Of a DNA stretch of 64,000 bases, positions 18,322 through 27,931 are shown piece after piece. The position numbers and the translations under genes are program-made. Location of the stretch: the NCBI RefSeq assembly GCF_027105055.1, contig NZ_CP114264.1, positions 992,001-1,056,000 of the forward strand, given 5' to 3'. This DNA comes from Acinetobacter sp. TR3 (GTDB lineage: Bacteria; Pseudomonadota; Gammaproteobacteria; Pseudomonadales; Moraxellaceae). The notes beneath the pieces are model-generated. The model worked only from the letters and a program-made list of their open reading frames with translations, was not told the origin of the DNA and made no database searches. Each line of letters starts with the position of its first letter. Within the stretch, counting starts at the first letter, position 1.

Positions 18322-19557
18322 TTATTGAGCGGCTTTTTCTGCTGCAATCGAAGCAATTGCGGCATCAACACCATCAATTGAGTCTGCTGCTTTTTTAATA
18401 CGCGCTAAAGCATCAACTAATACATCATCAGCAGTTGCATAAGAAATACGCATAAAACCACCTAAACCAAAAGCATCACCGGGTACAACAGCTACACCAG
18501 TTTCTTCAAGCAACCATTCAGAGAATTCTGTGCAAGATTTTAAACCTTTGGCACGAATCAATGGACGGATGTTTGCATAGGCATAGAATGCGCCATCAGC
18601 AGGTAAGCAAGAGATACCGTTGATTTCGTTTAAACCATTTACAACTAAGTCATGACGGCGTTTAAACGCTTCAATCATTGGTTTTAATACATCTTGTGGG
18701 CCATTTAATGCCGCTTCAGCCGCAACTTGTGAAATTGACGTTGGGTTAGATGTTGATTGAGATTGGATGTTTTTCATCGCACCAATGAGTTTTGCGGGAC
18801 CAGCAGCGTAACCAATACGCCAACCTGTCATTGCATACGCCTTTGATACGCCGTTAAGAACAATTGTACGATCATATAAGTCAGGTGCAATTGTTGCGAT
18901 GTTATAGAACTCATCTTCCCAACGAATTGGTTCGTACATGTCGTCAGAAGCAATTAATACTTGTGGATGACGACGAAGTACCTCAGCCAAAGCTTCTAAT
19001 TCAGCTTTAGTATAAATCATACCTGTTGGGTTAGAAGGGCTGTTTAATACAAGTAAACGTGTATTTGGTGTAATAGCAGCTTCCAATTGTTCTGGTGTGA
19101 TTTTGAAGCGTTGTTCTTCACCACATTTCACAATAACAGGCGTACCTTCAGCAATAATTACCATATCTGGATAGCTTACCCAGAATGGTGCAGGAATGAT
19201 TACTTCATCACCCTTGTTTAACAAAGCAAGTGCCAAGTTAAAGAAACTTTGTTTACCACCACAAGATACTAAAATCTGGTTAGGTTGGTAGTCTAAGTTA
19301 TTATCACGTTTTAATTTTGCGATAATTGCTTTTTTTAAGCTCGGAGTACCGTCTACAGCTGTGTATTTTGTAAAGCCTTTATTAATCGCTTCAATTGCAG
19401 CATCTTTGATATGTTGAGGGGTATCAAAGTCTGGTTCGCCTGCACCTAAACCAATCACGTTTTTACCAGCAGCTTTAAGCTCAGCGGCTTTGTTGGTTAC
19501 TGCAAGTGTAGGGGACGGTTTGATAGCATTGACACGATCAGAGAGACGTACGTCCAC
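18322..19557 (-). CDS. Class I pyridoxal-phosphate aminotransferase (aspartate aminotransferase type)
   Basis: A 411-residue fold-type I aminotransferase. The N-terminal VNAIKPSPTLAVTNKAAELKAAG, VIGLGAGEPDFDTP, and KYTAVDGTPSLKKAI are typical of the AspC/AatA (I-gamma) aspartate aminotransferase group. PLP contacts are visible as NSPSNPTG (Asn), SDDMYEPI (Asp/Tyr), the Schiff-base lysine in GVSKAYAMTGWRIGY near residue 238, and the substrate arginine near FMRISYA. It likely interconverts aspartate and oxaloacetate, but the specificity cannot be read from sequence alone. An alanine-rich extension ends the protein. Confidence 0.92.
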   Translation of the reverse strand: MDVRLSDRVNAIKPSPTLAVTNKAAELKAAGKNVIGLGAGEPDFDTPQHIKDAAIEAINKGFTKYTAVDGTPSLKKAIIAKLKRDNNLDYQPNQILVSCGGKQSFFNLALALLNKGDEVIIPAPFWVSYPDMVIIAEGTPVIVKCGEEQRFKITPEQLEAAITPNTRLLVLNSPSNPTGMIYTKAELEALAEVLRRHPQVLIASDDMYEPIRWEDEFYNIATIAPDLYDRTIVLNGVSKAYAMTGWRIGYAAGPAKLIGAMKNIQSQSTSNPTSISQVAAEAALNGPQDVLKPMIEAFKRRHDLVVNGLNEINGISCLPADGAFYAYANIRPLIRAKGLKSCTEFSEWLLEETGVAVVPGDAFGLGGFMRISYATADDVLVDALARIKKAADSIDGVDAAIASIAAEKAAQ

Positions 19558-19771
19558 GGCATTATTCCTTCTTATGGGATTAGAAAATAAAAAAGCAGCT
19601 CATTTTAGCTTAAATCGATTTATTTGTGGCTGAAACTTACCTTGATTGAATAAAAAGTTACCAAATTATAGGTTTAGATCGTACAGTACTTTTTTACATA
19701 TTTTATTTTTAGCAAAATAATAAAAATCTATTACAATAGGCGCTAGAAATTTAAATTTCGAGAGAATTTCA

Positions 19772-19951
19772 ATGACTGCGCAACAACCTAAAGCCAAGAA
19801 AGCTTTAGTCAAATTACCTTTCCCTATGCCATCTACTCAGGATGACTCTGAGGATGCTACGCATAATCAGGTGCGACCAAAACCTGAGCAATATGCAGAT
19901 CGTACTTGGATGCCACCGCGTGGTACACGTCGTTCGATGGGGAAACGATAG
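19772..19951 (+). CDS. Small basic proline-rich protein
   Basis: A 59-residue protein too short for usual ORF cut-offs. It opens MTAQQPKAKKALVKLPFPMP, has an acidic middle (TQDDSEDATHN) and ends in a basic tail (TWMPPRGTRRSMGKR). It lies in its own intergenic space, with a GAGAG sequence about ten bases upstream of ATG 19772 and a strong terminator after it, which argues for a real gene. No membrane helix or known domain. The charged, disordered character suggests a nucleic-acid- or ribosome-associated small protein, but this is a guess. Confidence 0.6.
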   Translation: MTAQQPKAKKALVKLPFPMPSTQDDSEDATHNQVRPKPEQYADRTWMPPRGTRRSMGKR

Positions 19952-20000
19952 TTTTTGATGGAGCATACTTTCGCAGTAGCTTCCTAAAAGATGAGTCGAT

Positions 20001-20048
20001 AAAAAAGCCAATGTCATGTTTATATAAACGTATCATTGGCTTTTTTTT
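20001..20048. terminator. Bidirectional terminator
   Basis: AAAAAAGCCAATG and CATTGGCTTTTTT arms separated by about 20 bases, between the small rightward gene and the leftward NrtA-like gene. Confidence 0.85.
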
Positions 20049-20061
20049 ATTTGATTAATTT

Positions 20062-21435
20062 TTATTTATTACCAATCTTAAACGCTGCTAAAAATGCGGT
20101 TGGTTTATTGGCATCAAACACAACTCCATCTAAACGACTGGTTTGTGGTGGTTTTATGAATGTTGCTGTTGCAAGGTTTGGAAATTGTTCTTTTTTCATT
20201 TTGCCTTCAGCGATTAAACTATTTGCAGCCTTTGTGTAGATGTCTGGGCGATAGGCTTTCTGAGCGGTTTCAAGGTACCAATTATTCGGTTTAGTCTCCG
20301 CAATTTGTCCCCAACGGCGCATTTGAGTTAACCACCAAATTGCATCTGAATAGTAAGGAATACCGTACTGTCCTGTAAAGAAGGTATTAAATGATTTTAA
20401 AGGACGAATATCTCCTTTTTCGTATTCAAAAACACCCGTCATGCTATTTAAAATAATATCTTCATCGACACCAGTATAATTGGGTTGAGAAATTATCTTA
20501 GCGGCTTCTTTGCGGTTGATACGATCATTTTCATCTAACCAACTTGATGCACGAATGAGTGCTTTTACAACTTTTACTGTGGTATTTGGATTTTGTTCTG
20601 CAAACGATGCTGTAACTCCAAATACTTTATCAGCACCATTATCCCATAACACATCAGATGTAATGACAGGAACACCAAAGCCTTTTTTCACTGCTTTTTG
20701 ATTCCATGGTTCACCGACTGAGTATCCTAAGGTTGTTCCTGTTACCATTTTTGCCATCATTTCTGGTGGTGGTACAACGGAAAGGGTTACGTCGGCACCG
20801 ATATTACCACTCAAATCATTTTTATTTGGATCATACATACCTGGATTGATACCGCCAGCGGCTAACCAATAGCGCAACATATAATTGTGTGTGCCTGTTG
20901 GAAAAGTTATGCCTAAATTAAAAGGCTTATGCTTTTGTTTGTATTGATCCACAATCGGTTTAAGCGCCGATGCACTAATCGGATGCTGCGGTTTACCGTC
21001 TTCTAGAGGAATATTATTTTTCATTTCCGACCATATCGCATTTGAAATGGTGATCCCTGCACCATTGTAAGACATGGTAAATGGCGTGATAATTTCTGTA
21101 CCGCTTGGTGTTGCAGTCATGGACGCAAGTGGCATTGCAGCAAGCATTTGCGCGCCGTCTAATTCACCTTTTTGTACACGTGTATATAATAGCTTCCAGT
21201 TGGGTTGTACTTCGAGTTGGACTGATAGCCCTTCGTCTTTAAAAAAACCTTTCTCAACAGCAACGGCTAAAGGTGCCATATCTGTTAGTTTAACAAAACC
21301 AATTTTTAGCGCCGTTTTTTCTGTGGTTGATTGAGCTGCGTTACTATCAGGGGATGGATGGCAGCCAGTGACTAATAAAAGAAGGCTCGCCATATAAGAT
21401 ATGATGAATGCCTTATTAAAAAATACTTTTCTCAT
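20062..21435 (-). CDS. NrtA/CmpA-type ABC substrate-binding lipoprotein
   Basis: A 457-residue exported lipoprotein; the lipobox LLVTGC places the modified cysteine near residue 25. The mature part is a periplasmic binding protein of the nitrate/bicarbonate (NrtA/CmpA) type: KIGFVKLTDMAPLAVAVEKGFFKDEGL, then NWKLLYTRVQKGELDGAQMLAAMPLA, LGITFPTGTHNYMLRYWLAAGGINPG, and the long C-terminal ADAIWWLTQMRRWGQI region. Nitrate is the likely ligand. No permease or ATPase gene lies beside it, so it either works with a distant transporter or acts as a sensor. GGGGAA precedes the ATG. Confidence 0.85.
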   Translation of the reverse strand: MRKVFFNKAFIISYMASLLLLVTGCHPSPDSNAAQSTTEKTALKIGFVKLTDMAPLAVAVEKGFFKDEGLSVQLEVQPNWKLLYTRVQKGELDGAQMLAAMPLASMTATPSGTEIITPFTMSYNGAGITISNAIWSEMKNNIPLEDGKPQHPISASALKPIVDQYKQKHKPFNLGITFPTGTHNYMLRYWLAAGGINPGMYDPNKNDLSGNIGADVTLSVVPPPEMMAKMVTGTTLGYSVGEPWNQKAVKKGFGVPVITSDVLWDNGADKVFGVTASFAEQNPNTTVKVVKALIRASSWLDENDRINRKEAAKIISQPNYTGVDEDIILNSMTGVFEYEKGDIRPLKSFNTFFTGQYGIPYYSDAIWWLTQMRRWGQIAETKPNNWYLETAQKAYRPDIYTKAANSLIAEGKMKKEQFPNLATATFIKPPQTSRLDGVVFDANKPTAFLAAFKIGNK

Positions 21436-21660
21436 TTAATTCCCCGTCAATAATAAACATCAATAGATACAGAGCAAAAAACATACCATTATTGTTATTT
21501 TATGTAAGTCATTGAGATTACTCTAATTTTATACACTTGTATGGATTTTGGTGTTTGCGACTTTTATGGTGATTTTTATTTGTTTTTTATTAAATATCAT
21601 TATCTTATAATTTATTTTTTGTGGATTTTGGATGTTGTAACCAAATTGTAATTATGGGAA

Positions 21661-21697
21661 GAATCAAGTTTTATGCTTGAAAGATAAAACCTGATTC
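21661..21697 (-). terminator. Terminator of the A1S_2505-family gene
   Basis: GAATCA-GTTTTAT arms paired with ATAAAAC-TGATTC across a nine-base loop, just 3' of the leftward gene; the tail is weak. Confidence 0.6.
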
Positions 21698-21710
21698 ATC
21701 ATCGAGTGAG

Positions 21711-22517
21711 TTAATGTTTTTTTAAGGTGCGATGAACAGGATGCTTAATAATACTTTTGCCCTGCCATAAAGCAATAAAGTCTTGCTCATCGAAATCATA
21801 GAGCTCCATTAATGCAATAATTGCACTAACAAAGATCATTGGACCTTCAGAATTATCATGAAAATCAAATATTTTGCCATTCAATTTGGCCAATATATCG
21901 TTAATTTCATGTTCACGACCTCTTCCATAACGATCACGCGGATAAAGTTCTTCATTAAGTACTATTAACGCGATAGCTTTTTCTGAAGGGCTTAGTTTTG
22001 TTTGTTCTAAAGCTTCTTCAAAAGATTCATACCCATGATTAAAATAAAAAATGACTTCATCGCAAATAAAACTATGCACCATTTTGGCAGTCAGATCTGG
22101 AAATTGCGAAACAGCATCATCTTCGATGTAAGGTCGAAAAGATTCTGGAAAAATTACATTCGAATGAATTCCTTTGAATAAAGGGGCAATTTCAGAAACT
22201 TTATAACCCGCAATGCCACAACCGAGTGCCGTTAAAAAGTATTTCATCTTTGGATGATTTTTAGCGTAGACCTTAAAATCATCGACATAGTGCTCAATTT
22301 GGGAAAGTGGCATTTGCTGGATATGTTCATTTAATGTTGGAATAGCAAAACTTTGCCCAGCCCAACCACGTCCGACACCGTTAACTGCTGCGAAATGTTG
22401 TGCCGCGACACGTGCGGCGCCACTATCATGTATTCCAGCTAAATTACTACCAAAAACAAATACGGTATCTTCAGGAAGTTCAGTGACAATAGTTTCATCG
22501 TGATATTGATAAGACAT
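21711..22517 (-). CDS. A1S_2505 family protein (macro-like N-terminal domain)
   Basis: A 268-residue protein resembling the family named after A. baumannii A1S_2505, described as a phage non-structural protein domain. Residues about 15-115 carry VFVFGSNLAGIHDSGAARVAAQHFAAVNGVGRGWAGQSFAIPT and FLTALGCGIAGYKVSEIAPLF, a glycine-rich alpha/beta layout like macro (ADP-ribose-binding) domains. The C-terminal half is helical, rich in acidic residues and unrelated to anything I recognise. No other phage genes are near. ATG 22517 is chosen; ATG 22529 is also possible. Function unknown. Confidence 0.72.
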   Translation of the reverse strand: MSYQYHDETIVTELPEDTVFVFGSNLAGIHDSGAARVAAQHFAAVNGVGRGWAGQSFAIPTLNEHIQQMPLSQIEHYVDDFKVYAKNHPKMKYFLTALGCGIAGYKVSEIAPLFKGIHSNVIFPESFRPYIEDDAVSQFPDLTAKMVHSFICDEVIFYFNHGYESFEEALEQTKLSPSEKAIALIVLNEELYPRDRYGRGREHEINDILAKLNGKIFDFHDNSEGPMIFVSAIIALMELYDFDEQDFIALWQGKSIIKHPVHRTLKKH

Positions 22518-22714
22518 ATTTTTTATCATTCAAATGTATATTGATCTCATGTTGCAGCCGATTGAATAAGGGGTCAATAGTGCTTTAGACTTTTCTTATC
22601 GTTATTTCTTGATGCTGCTTTTATTCTTCTTGATGGTGCACGCGATTTTATTGCAGATGTAACTTAAAAGGATAGAGAGTGCATTGAAACAAGTTTTAGC
22701 TATGAGTTTGTAAA

Positions 22715-23956
22715 TCAGAGCATTAAATCAAAAGAGATCTGATTTCGACCATTGGTTTTTGCTTGATAGAGTAAATCATCTGCACGTTGTAATGCGTATT
22801 CAATATCATGCATATTATGAATATGGGTTAGACCATAACTTGCTGTCATTTTAATTTGATAATTCGTAAAAGTTGTTTGTTCTAGCAATCTCTTATAATG
22901 CTCGATGCGCATCAGGGCAGCAGCAGCATCCTCTGCGATGAATAAACAAATAAACTCTTCACCACCAAAACGAGCGATAAGATCTTCGGCTTGTTTATCT
23001 TTCAGCATCATTTGGCTGACACCATGTAAAATCTGATCGCCAATATAATGTCCCCAAGTATCATTAATACTTTTAAAATGATCCAGATCTAGACTTACGA
23101 GAAAATATGATTGTGAGGTAAATGACAAGGATGCACTTCTTTCAAAGAAACCACGACGATTCAATAAGTGGGTGAGTGGGTCGTGCAAACGGTCATTATT
23201 GAGGTGATGAATGACATCTTTAATCGCACAGCCACTTAGTACAATTGCAAATAAAATATTCAAGATAATATTGATTGACATACCTAGTAACCACCATGAA
23301 GACGAAGTCAACGTGACATGGTTATGATCGATATGTTCTAGAAATAGAAAATTGATTATGGCTCTGATGAATGAGTAAAGCACATTAATAAAATAAAAAA
23401 TCAGCACCCAACGATCAAATGATTGGCTTTTGGGTAGTTGATGGAAAAGTGCAGGAATAACGAGTAATCCAACACTACCTAGTGCTAAATTAAGAATAAT
23501 CAGGCGAAACCAAATTTGCGGTTCAACATATGAATAGTAGGTTAATGCTAAAACCGCAAAAAAAATAATCCAAAAAGCTAGCTTATGTTGGAATACTGTA
23601 TTTAGTTTTAAACTAATTGCATATGCGCCAAGCCAACTACCTAGCAAGTAAAGAATAGCAGTAAAAGGTGCAGCAAGTGTGAGTTGCGGATTGGACATTA
23701 GGCATTGCGCAAACAATGCAATAGAGGGAATGGTATATGCCAATCCAATCCATAATAAAAAAATATCAGCCTTAAAAAAAAGACGGCAGCAAGTAAATGC
23801 CAAACCAATAAAAAACAGGCAACTGGGGACAATTAATATAAAATATTGCGCATTGAGTGAATTCACAGCAATTTTTCTAAATTCTTGATATTTTTGAAAG
23901 GTGTAGATTAATGTGCTTTTATATATGAATTCAACACACTTAATCGAAAATATCAA
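22715..23956 (-). CDS. Membrane-bound GGDEF diguanylate cyclase
   Basis: Predicted to make cyclic di-GMP from two GTP. About six or seven membrane helices fill residues 35-245, an unnamed sensor region, followed by a GGDEF domain (about 250-410). The domain shows DPLTHLLNRRGFFE, DLDHFKSINDTWGHYIGDQIL, and the active-site RFGGEEF. The product-inhibition I-site (RxxD before the signature) reads QAED, so feedback inhibition may be lost. No PAS or EAL domain. The start is uncertain: GTG near 23866 is an alternative that trims 30 residues. It is divergent from uvrB. Confidence 0.85.
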   Translation of the reverse strand: MIFSIKCVEFIYKSTLIYTFQKYQEFRKIAVNSLNAQYFILIVPSCLFFIGLAFTCCRLFFKADIFLLWIGLAYTIPSIALFAQCLMSNPQLTLAAPFTAILYLLGSWLGAYAISLKLNTVFQHKLAFWIIFFAVLALTYYSYVEPQIWFRLIILNLALGSVGLLVIPALFHQLPKSQSFDRWVLIFYFINVLYSFIRAIINFLFLEHIDHNHVTLTSSSWWLLGMSINIILNILFAIVLSGCAIKDVIHHLNNDRLHDPLTHLLNRRGFFERSASLSFTSQSYFLVSLDLDHFKSINDTWGHYIGDQILHGVSQMMLKDKQAEDLIARFGGEEFICLFIAEDAAAALMRIEHYKRLLEQTTFTNYQIKMTASYGLTHIHNMHDIEYALQRADDLLYQAKTNGRNQISFDLML

Positions 23957-24122
23957 AATAATTGAGTAAAAACTCTAGCTTGTTCATATTTTTTTATTCA
24001 TTGGTAAATAATTTATATGTATTTACGATTGGCATAATATTTTATAGTGAAATACATAAAAGTGATTGTAAATTGAGTCAATTGCCTCCATCAATAAGGC
24101 ATCGATTGAAAAGGGTATTCTT

Positions 24123-26147
24123 GTGAGCGAAAACCAACCTTTTGAGTTAGTCACCAATTATCAACCTGCTGGTGATCAACCACAAGCGATTAAGAAGTTA
24201 GTTAATGGCATTGAGCATGGTCTTCGTAATCAGTTACTACTTGGAGTGACGGGTTCTGGTAAAACCTATACGATGGCGAATGTGATTGCACAAACACAGC
24301 GTCCGACCATCGTCATGGCACACAACAAAACGCTTGCTGCACAGCTTTATGGTGAGTTCAAAGCTTTTTTTCCGAATAATGCGGTTGAATATTTCGTCAG
24401 TTATTACGATTACTATCAACCAGAAGCCTATGTGCCGTCATCCGATACCTTTATCGAAAAAGACTCAGCAATCAACGACCACATTGACCAAATGCGTCTT
24501 TCTGCAACGCGTGCTTTATTAGAGCGTCGTGATGCCATTATTGTCGCTTCAGTTTCTGCGATTTATGGTTTGGGTGATCCGAATGCCTATATGCAAATGC
24601 TGTTGCATATTGTGCAAGGCGATCGCGTCAGCCGTGATGAGATCATTCGCCGTTTGGTGGAAATGCAATATACCCGTAATGAATTGGAGTTCTTGCGTGG
24701 TACTTATCGTATTCGTGGAGAAATCATTGATATTTTCCCTGCCGAGTCTGATAAAGATGCGATTCGAGTTGAATTATTCGATGATGAGGTTGATTCGATT
24801 CGTTGGTTTGACCCATTGACAGGAAAGTTGGTGCGTAAAGTACCACGTGTGACGATTTATCCAAAGAGTCATTATGTGACCCCGAAAGATCATTTAACCC
24901 GCGCGATTGATACCATTAAAGACGAATTGAAAGATCAGCTTAAATTCTTCAAAGAGCATGACAAATTACTGGAAGCACAACGTATTGAACAGCGTACCCG
25001 TTATGATTTAGAGATGATGCAACAGTTGGGTTATACCAATGGGATTGAAAACTACTCTCGCCATCTTTCAGGCCGCACAGCAGGCGAAGCGCCGCCTACT
25101 TTATTTGATTATATCCCTGAAGATGCATTGCTGATTATTGATGAATCGCATGTGACAGTTCCTCAAATTGGTGCGATGTATAAAGGTGACCGTTCACGTA
25201 AAGAAAACTTAGTGAATTATGGTTTCCGCTTACCCAGTGCTTTGGATAACCGTCCAATGAAATTTGAAGAGTGGGAGCGAATTGTTCCGACCACGGTTTT
25301 TGTGAGTGCAACGCCTGCACATTATGAACTGGAAAAGTCAGAGCAAATCGTTGAGCAGGTGGTTCGTCCAACAGGCTTGATTGATCCTGAAATTGAAGTA
25401 CGTCCAGTGCTTACACAAGTCGATGATGTGCTGTCAGAGATTAATATTCGTAAGCATTTAAATGAACGTGTCCTTGTGACAACTTTGACTAAACGTATGG
25501 CAGAAGATTTAACCTCATACCTGAAAGAATATGGCGTTAAAGTGGCTTATCTGCACTCTGATATTGATACTGTTGAGCGCGTCAAAATTATTCACGAATT
25601 ACGTACTGGTGTGCATGATGTTCTGGTGGGGATTAACCTACTGCGGGAAGGTCTAGATATGCCAGAAGTATCTTTGGTTGCAATCTTAGATGCGGATAAA
25701 GAAGGTTTCTTGCGTTCAGAACGTTCATTGATTCAAACCATTGGTCGTGCAGCACGTAATGTCAAAGGTAAAGCGATTTTGTATGCTGACCGTATTACAG
25801 ATTCAATGCGTAAAGCGATGGATGAAACAGATCGTCGCCGTAATAAGCAGATCGAATTTAATCAGCTTCATGGTATTACGCCACGTAGTGCTGTGCGCCA
25901 AGCAATTAAAGAAATCGATACTGGTGAAGTGCTCAGTGATGATGAAATTGATGAAAAAGTGTTAGAGCAAGCGCAGAGTATCAGTGCCGACGAACAGCAT
26001 TTGTTATCTGATCCAAAGTTATTTGCCAAGCATATTACCAAGCTTGAAAAAGAAATGTTAAAAGCTTCAAAAGAGCTTCAGTTTGAGCAGGCAGCAAGAT
26101 TGCGAGACGAAATCGTGCGTTTAAAAGCATATATGTTGCAATCGTAA
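24123..26147 (+). CDS. uvrB: Excinuclease ABC subunit B
   Basis: DNA-damage verification helicase of nucleotide excision repair; receives DNA from UvrA and recruits UvrC. The 674-residue protein has the Walker A loop [14 protein letters not shown] near residue 40, the tyrosine-rich beta-hairpin [15 protein letters not shown] near 90-105, the [11 protein letters not shown]alker B, the helicase motif [24 protein letters not shown], and the C-terminal UVR motif ([14 protein letters not shown]). GTG at 24123 is the start. Acinetobacter lacks LexA, and I see no clear SOS box upstream. Confidence 0.97.
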   Translation: MSENQPFELVTNYQPAGDQPQAIKKLVNGIEHGLRNQLLLGVTGSGKTYTMANVIAQTQRPTIVMAHNKTLAAQLYGEFKAFFPNNAVEYFVSYYDYYQPEAYVPSSDTFIEKDSAINDHIDQMRLSATRALLERRDAIIVASVSAIYGLGDPNAYMQMLLHIVQGDRVSRDEIIRRLVEMQYTRNELEFLRGTYRIRGEIIDIFPAESDKDAIRVELFDDEVDSIRWFDPLTGKLVRKVPRVTIYPKSHYVTPKDHLTRAIDTIKDELKDQLKFFKEHDKLLEAQRIEQRTRYDLEMMQQLGYTNGIENYSRHLSGRTAGEAPPTLFDYIPEDALLIIDESHVTVPQIGAMYKGDRSRKENLVNYGFRLPSALDNRPMKFEEWERIVPTTVFVSATPAHYELEKSEQIVEQVVRPTGLIDPEIEVRPVLTQVDDVLSEINIRKHLNERVLVTTLTKRMAEDLTSYLKEYGVKVAYLHSDIDTVERVKIIHELRTGVHDVLVGINLLREGLDMPEVSLVAILDADKEGFLRSERSLIQTIGRAARNVKGKAILYADRITDSMRKAMDETDRRRNKQIEFNQLHGITPRSAVRQAIKEIDTGEVLSDDEIDEKVLEQAQSISADEQHLLSDPKLFAKHITKLEKEMLKASKELQFEQAARLRDEIVRLKAYMLQS

Positions 26148-26267
26148 TCTAGCAGAGAAATCCTCAAGAGGGATACATATCGCAACAATCTTTGTTTATA
26201 AAATAGGCTATGTTGAAAAGCTAAATATATGACTATTGATAACAAATTTCTGTTTTGAGGATTTCCC

Positions 26268-26852
26268 ATGCCGCTAATTAAGAATTTCCCTAAAGCAAGT
26301 TGGCGTTTAATAAAAATTGCAATTGGTGGAGTGGTCTTAACTGGACTGGCTGTAGGAACGATTGCTTATGCACAATCAAAGTCTTTACCTACAGTTGAAA
26401 AAGTAGAACTGGATAAATATTTAGGTGTTTGGTATGAAGTTGCTCGTAAGCCAATGTTCTTTGAGCGTAAATGCGCTTATAACGTGACAGCAACTTATAC
26501 GTTAAACGAAAATGGCAATATTGTTGTTGATAACAAATGTTATGACAGTGAAGGTAATTTACAACGCAGTTTAGGTGAGGCGTTTGTTGCGAATGCGCCT
26601 TTTAACACCAAATTAAGAGTGAGCTTTTTACCTGAAGGCGTGCGTTGGATTCCTGTTGCACGCGGAGATTACTGGGTTTTAAAGCTTGATGAAGATTATC
26701 AAACAGTATTGGTTGGAGAACCGAGCCGTAAATATTTATGGGTGCTTTCTAGAACGCCTAATCCTAAGAAAGAAACAGTTCATGAATATTTAAATTATGC
26801 TAAATCATTAGGCTATGATATCCGTGATGTGATTTACCCTGAACATCGTTAA
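26268..26852 (+). CDS. Lipocalin (Blc-like)
   Basis: A 194-residue exported lipocalin. An N-terminal hydrophobic segment (residues 18-36) ends in AYA, a signal-peptidase I site. Unlike E. coli Blc there is no lipobox cysteine, so it is probably soluble in the periplasm or membrane-tethered. The lipocalin signature is clear: KYLGVWYEVARKPMFFERKC near residues 50-68 (GxW), then YTLNENGNIVVDNKCY, DYWVLKLDEDYQTVLVGEPSRKYLWVLSR. Blc binds lysophospholipids and may help maintain the envelope. GAGGA precedes ATG 26268. Confidence 0.9.
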   Translation: MPLIKNFPKASWRLIKIAIGGVVLTGLAVGTIAYAQSKSLPTVEKVELDKYLGVWYEVARKPMFFERKCAYNVTATYTLNENGNIVVDNKCYDSEGNLQRSLGEAFVANAPFNTKLRVSFLPEGVRWIPVARGDYWVLKLDEDYQTVLVGEPSRKYLWVLSRTPNPKKETVHEYLNYAKSLGYDIRDVIYPEHR

Positions 26853-26870
26853 ATCAGTTATACTTGTTGG

Positions 26871-26895
26871 AAACCATGCATGCATGGTTTTTTTA
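26871..26895 (+). terminator. Lipocalin gene terminator
   Basis: A 20-base perfect palindrome (AAACCATGCA and its complement) followed by a run of T. Confidence 0.85.
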
Positions 26896-26955
26896 TTTTT
26901 ATATAGTGGATAATTCACGTTTTTAAGATACGTCCCAAATGCTTCTGAGGTCAAA

Positions 26956-27906
26956 ATGTTAAAAGGCATCGCTTATTCAGTTTTGGCTTCTGTTACCTTT
27001 GGGATTCTGTATTTTTACACTCAATTACTGGGTGCATTAGATAGTGAACAAACTTTTGGGTGGCGAATTATTGCCACAATTCCATTTTTGACTTTATTTA
27101 TGTGGTTTAGTGGTGACTTGACTCATATCAAAACCATATTTAATCGAATCATAGCAAAGCCTAGTTTATTAGTGTTTCTAATGATCACTTCCGTACTGAC
27201 CTCAGCACAATTATGGTTGTTTTTATGGGGACCTATGCATGGTCGTGGGTTACAAGTCTCTTTGGGGTATTTCCTGTTGCCTTTGGTTCTTGTGCTTGCT
27301 GGAAGCTTTTTATATGGAGAAAAGCTTTCCAAGTTTCAGTATCTCGCCGTATTTCTGGCAGTATTTGGTGTTGGACATGAGATTTGGCGTTTAGGGACAA
27401 TCGCATGGGAGACGGCTTTTGTCGCTTTAGGCTATGCAGCTTATTTCATTCTTCGTAAAAAAATTCAAACGGACCACTTAGGTGGTTTTTGGTGGGATTT
27501 ATTGCTGATCCTACCAATTGCGATTTTCTTCACTCAAACTGGGGATACACCGTATTTAAAGTTTGTAGAGCATCCTAGTTTGGGAGTTGTCGTTCTAGGT
27601 TTAGGTTTGTTGAGTGCGATTGGCCTAGGAAGTTATATTTTAGCGAGTCGCTATTTGCCGCTGATTATTTTTGGCTTATTGGGCTATTTAGAACCCGTTT
27701 TATTGGCATTGGCCGCATTGGTGCTTGGTGAAAAAATTGGTGAGGGTGAATGGTTGACCTATATTCCTATTTGGTTGGCCGTATTGGTGTTGGTGATAGA
27801 AGGTGCATTACACCTCTTAAAACAAAGACAACGAAAACAACAGTTGGAGTTGAATATCAAACAATATTCCAAACGTTTAGGCGATGATGAAGAGATTGGG
27901 CGCTGA
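26956..27906 (+). CDS. rarD: RarD-type EamA transporter
   Basis: A 316-residue, ten-helix inner-membrane protein of the EamA/DMT superfamily, RarD subgroup. The GIAYSVLASVTFGILYFYTQLLGAL start and the SLGYFLLPLVLVLAG and LSAIGLGSYILASRYLPLIIFGLLGYLEPVLLALAALVLGEKI stretches are typical. RarD is annotated as chloramphenicol-sensitive in Pseudomonas work, but the substrate is unknown. A basic tail (QRKQQLELNIKQYSKRL) ends it. ATG 26956 follows a GAGGTC site. It converges on a small membrane gene. Confidence 0.88.
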   Translation: MLKGIAYSVLASVTFGILYFYTQLLGALDSEQTFGWRIIATIPFLTLFMWFSGDLTHIKTIFNRIIAKPSLLVFLMITSVLTSAQLWLFLWGPMHGRGLQVSLGYFLLPLVLVLAGSFLYGEKLSKFQYLAVFLAVFGVGHEIWRLGTIAWETAFVALGYAAYFILRKKIQTDHLGGFWWDLLLILPIAIFFTQTGDTPYLKFVEHPSLGVVVLGLGLLSAIGLGSYILASRYLPLIIFGLLGYLEPVLLALAALVLGEKIGEGEWLTYIPIWLAVLVLVIEGALHLLKQRQRKQQLELNIKQYSKRLGDDEEIGR

Positions 27907-27909
27907 ATA

Positions 27910-27931
27910 AACCAGTTAAACTGGTTTTTCT
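27910..27931. terminator. Shared terminator of two convergent genes
   Basis: AACCAG and CTGGTT arms around a five-base loop with a T-run. The left arm overlaps the last codons of the leftward small gene. Confidence 0.75.

Noticed and set aside
24004..24026. GTAAATA-N9-TATTTAC dyad between the GGDEF gene and uvrB as an SOS-type operator
   Set aside because: Arms are AT-only apart from one pair and are expected by chance in this composition; it does not match known Acinetobacter DNA-damage operators.
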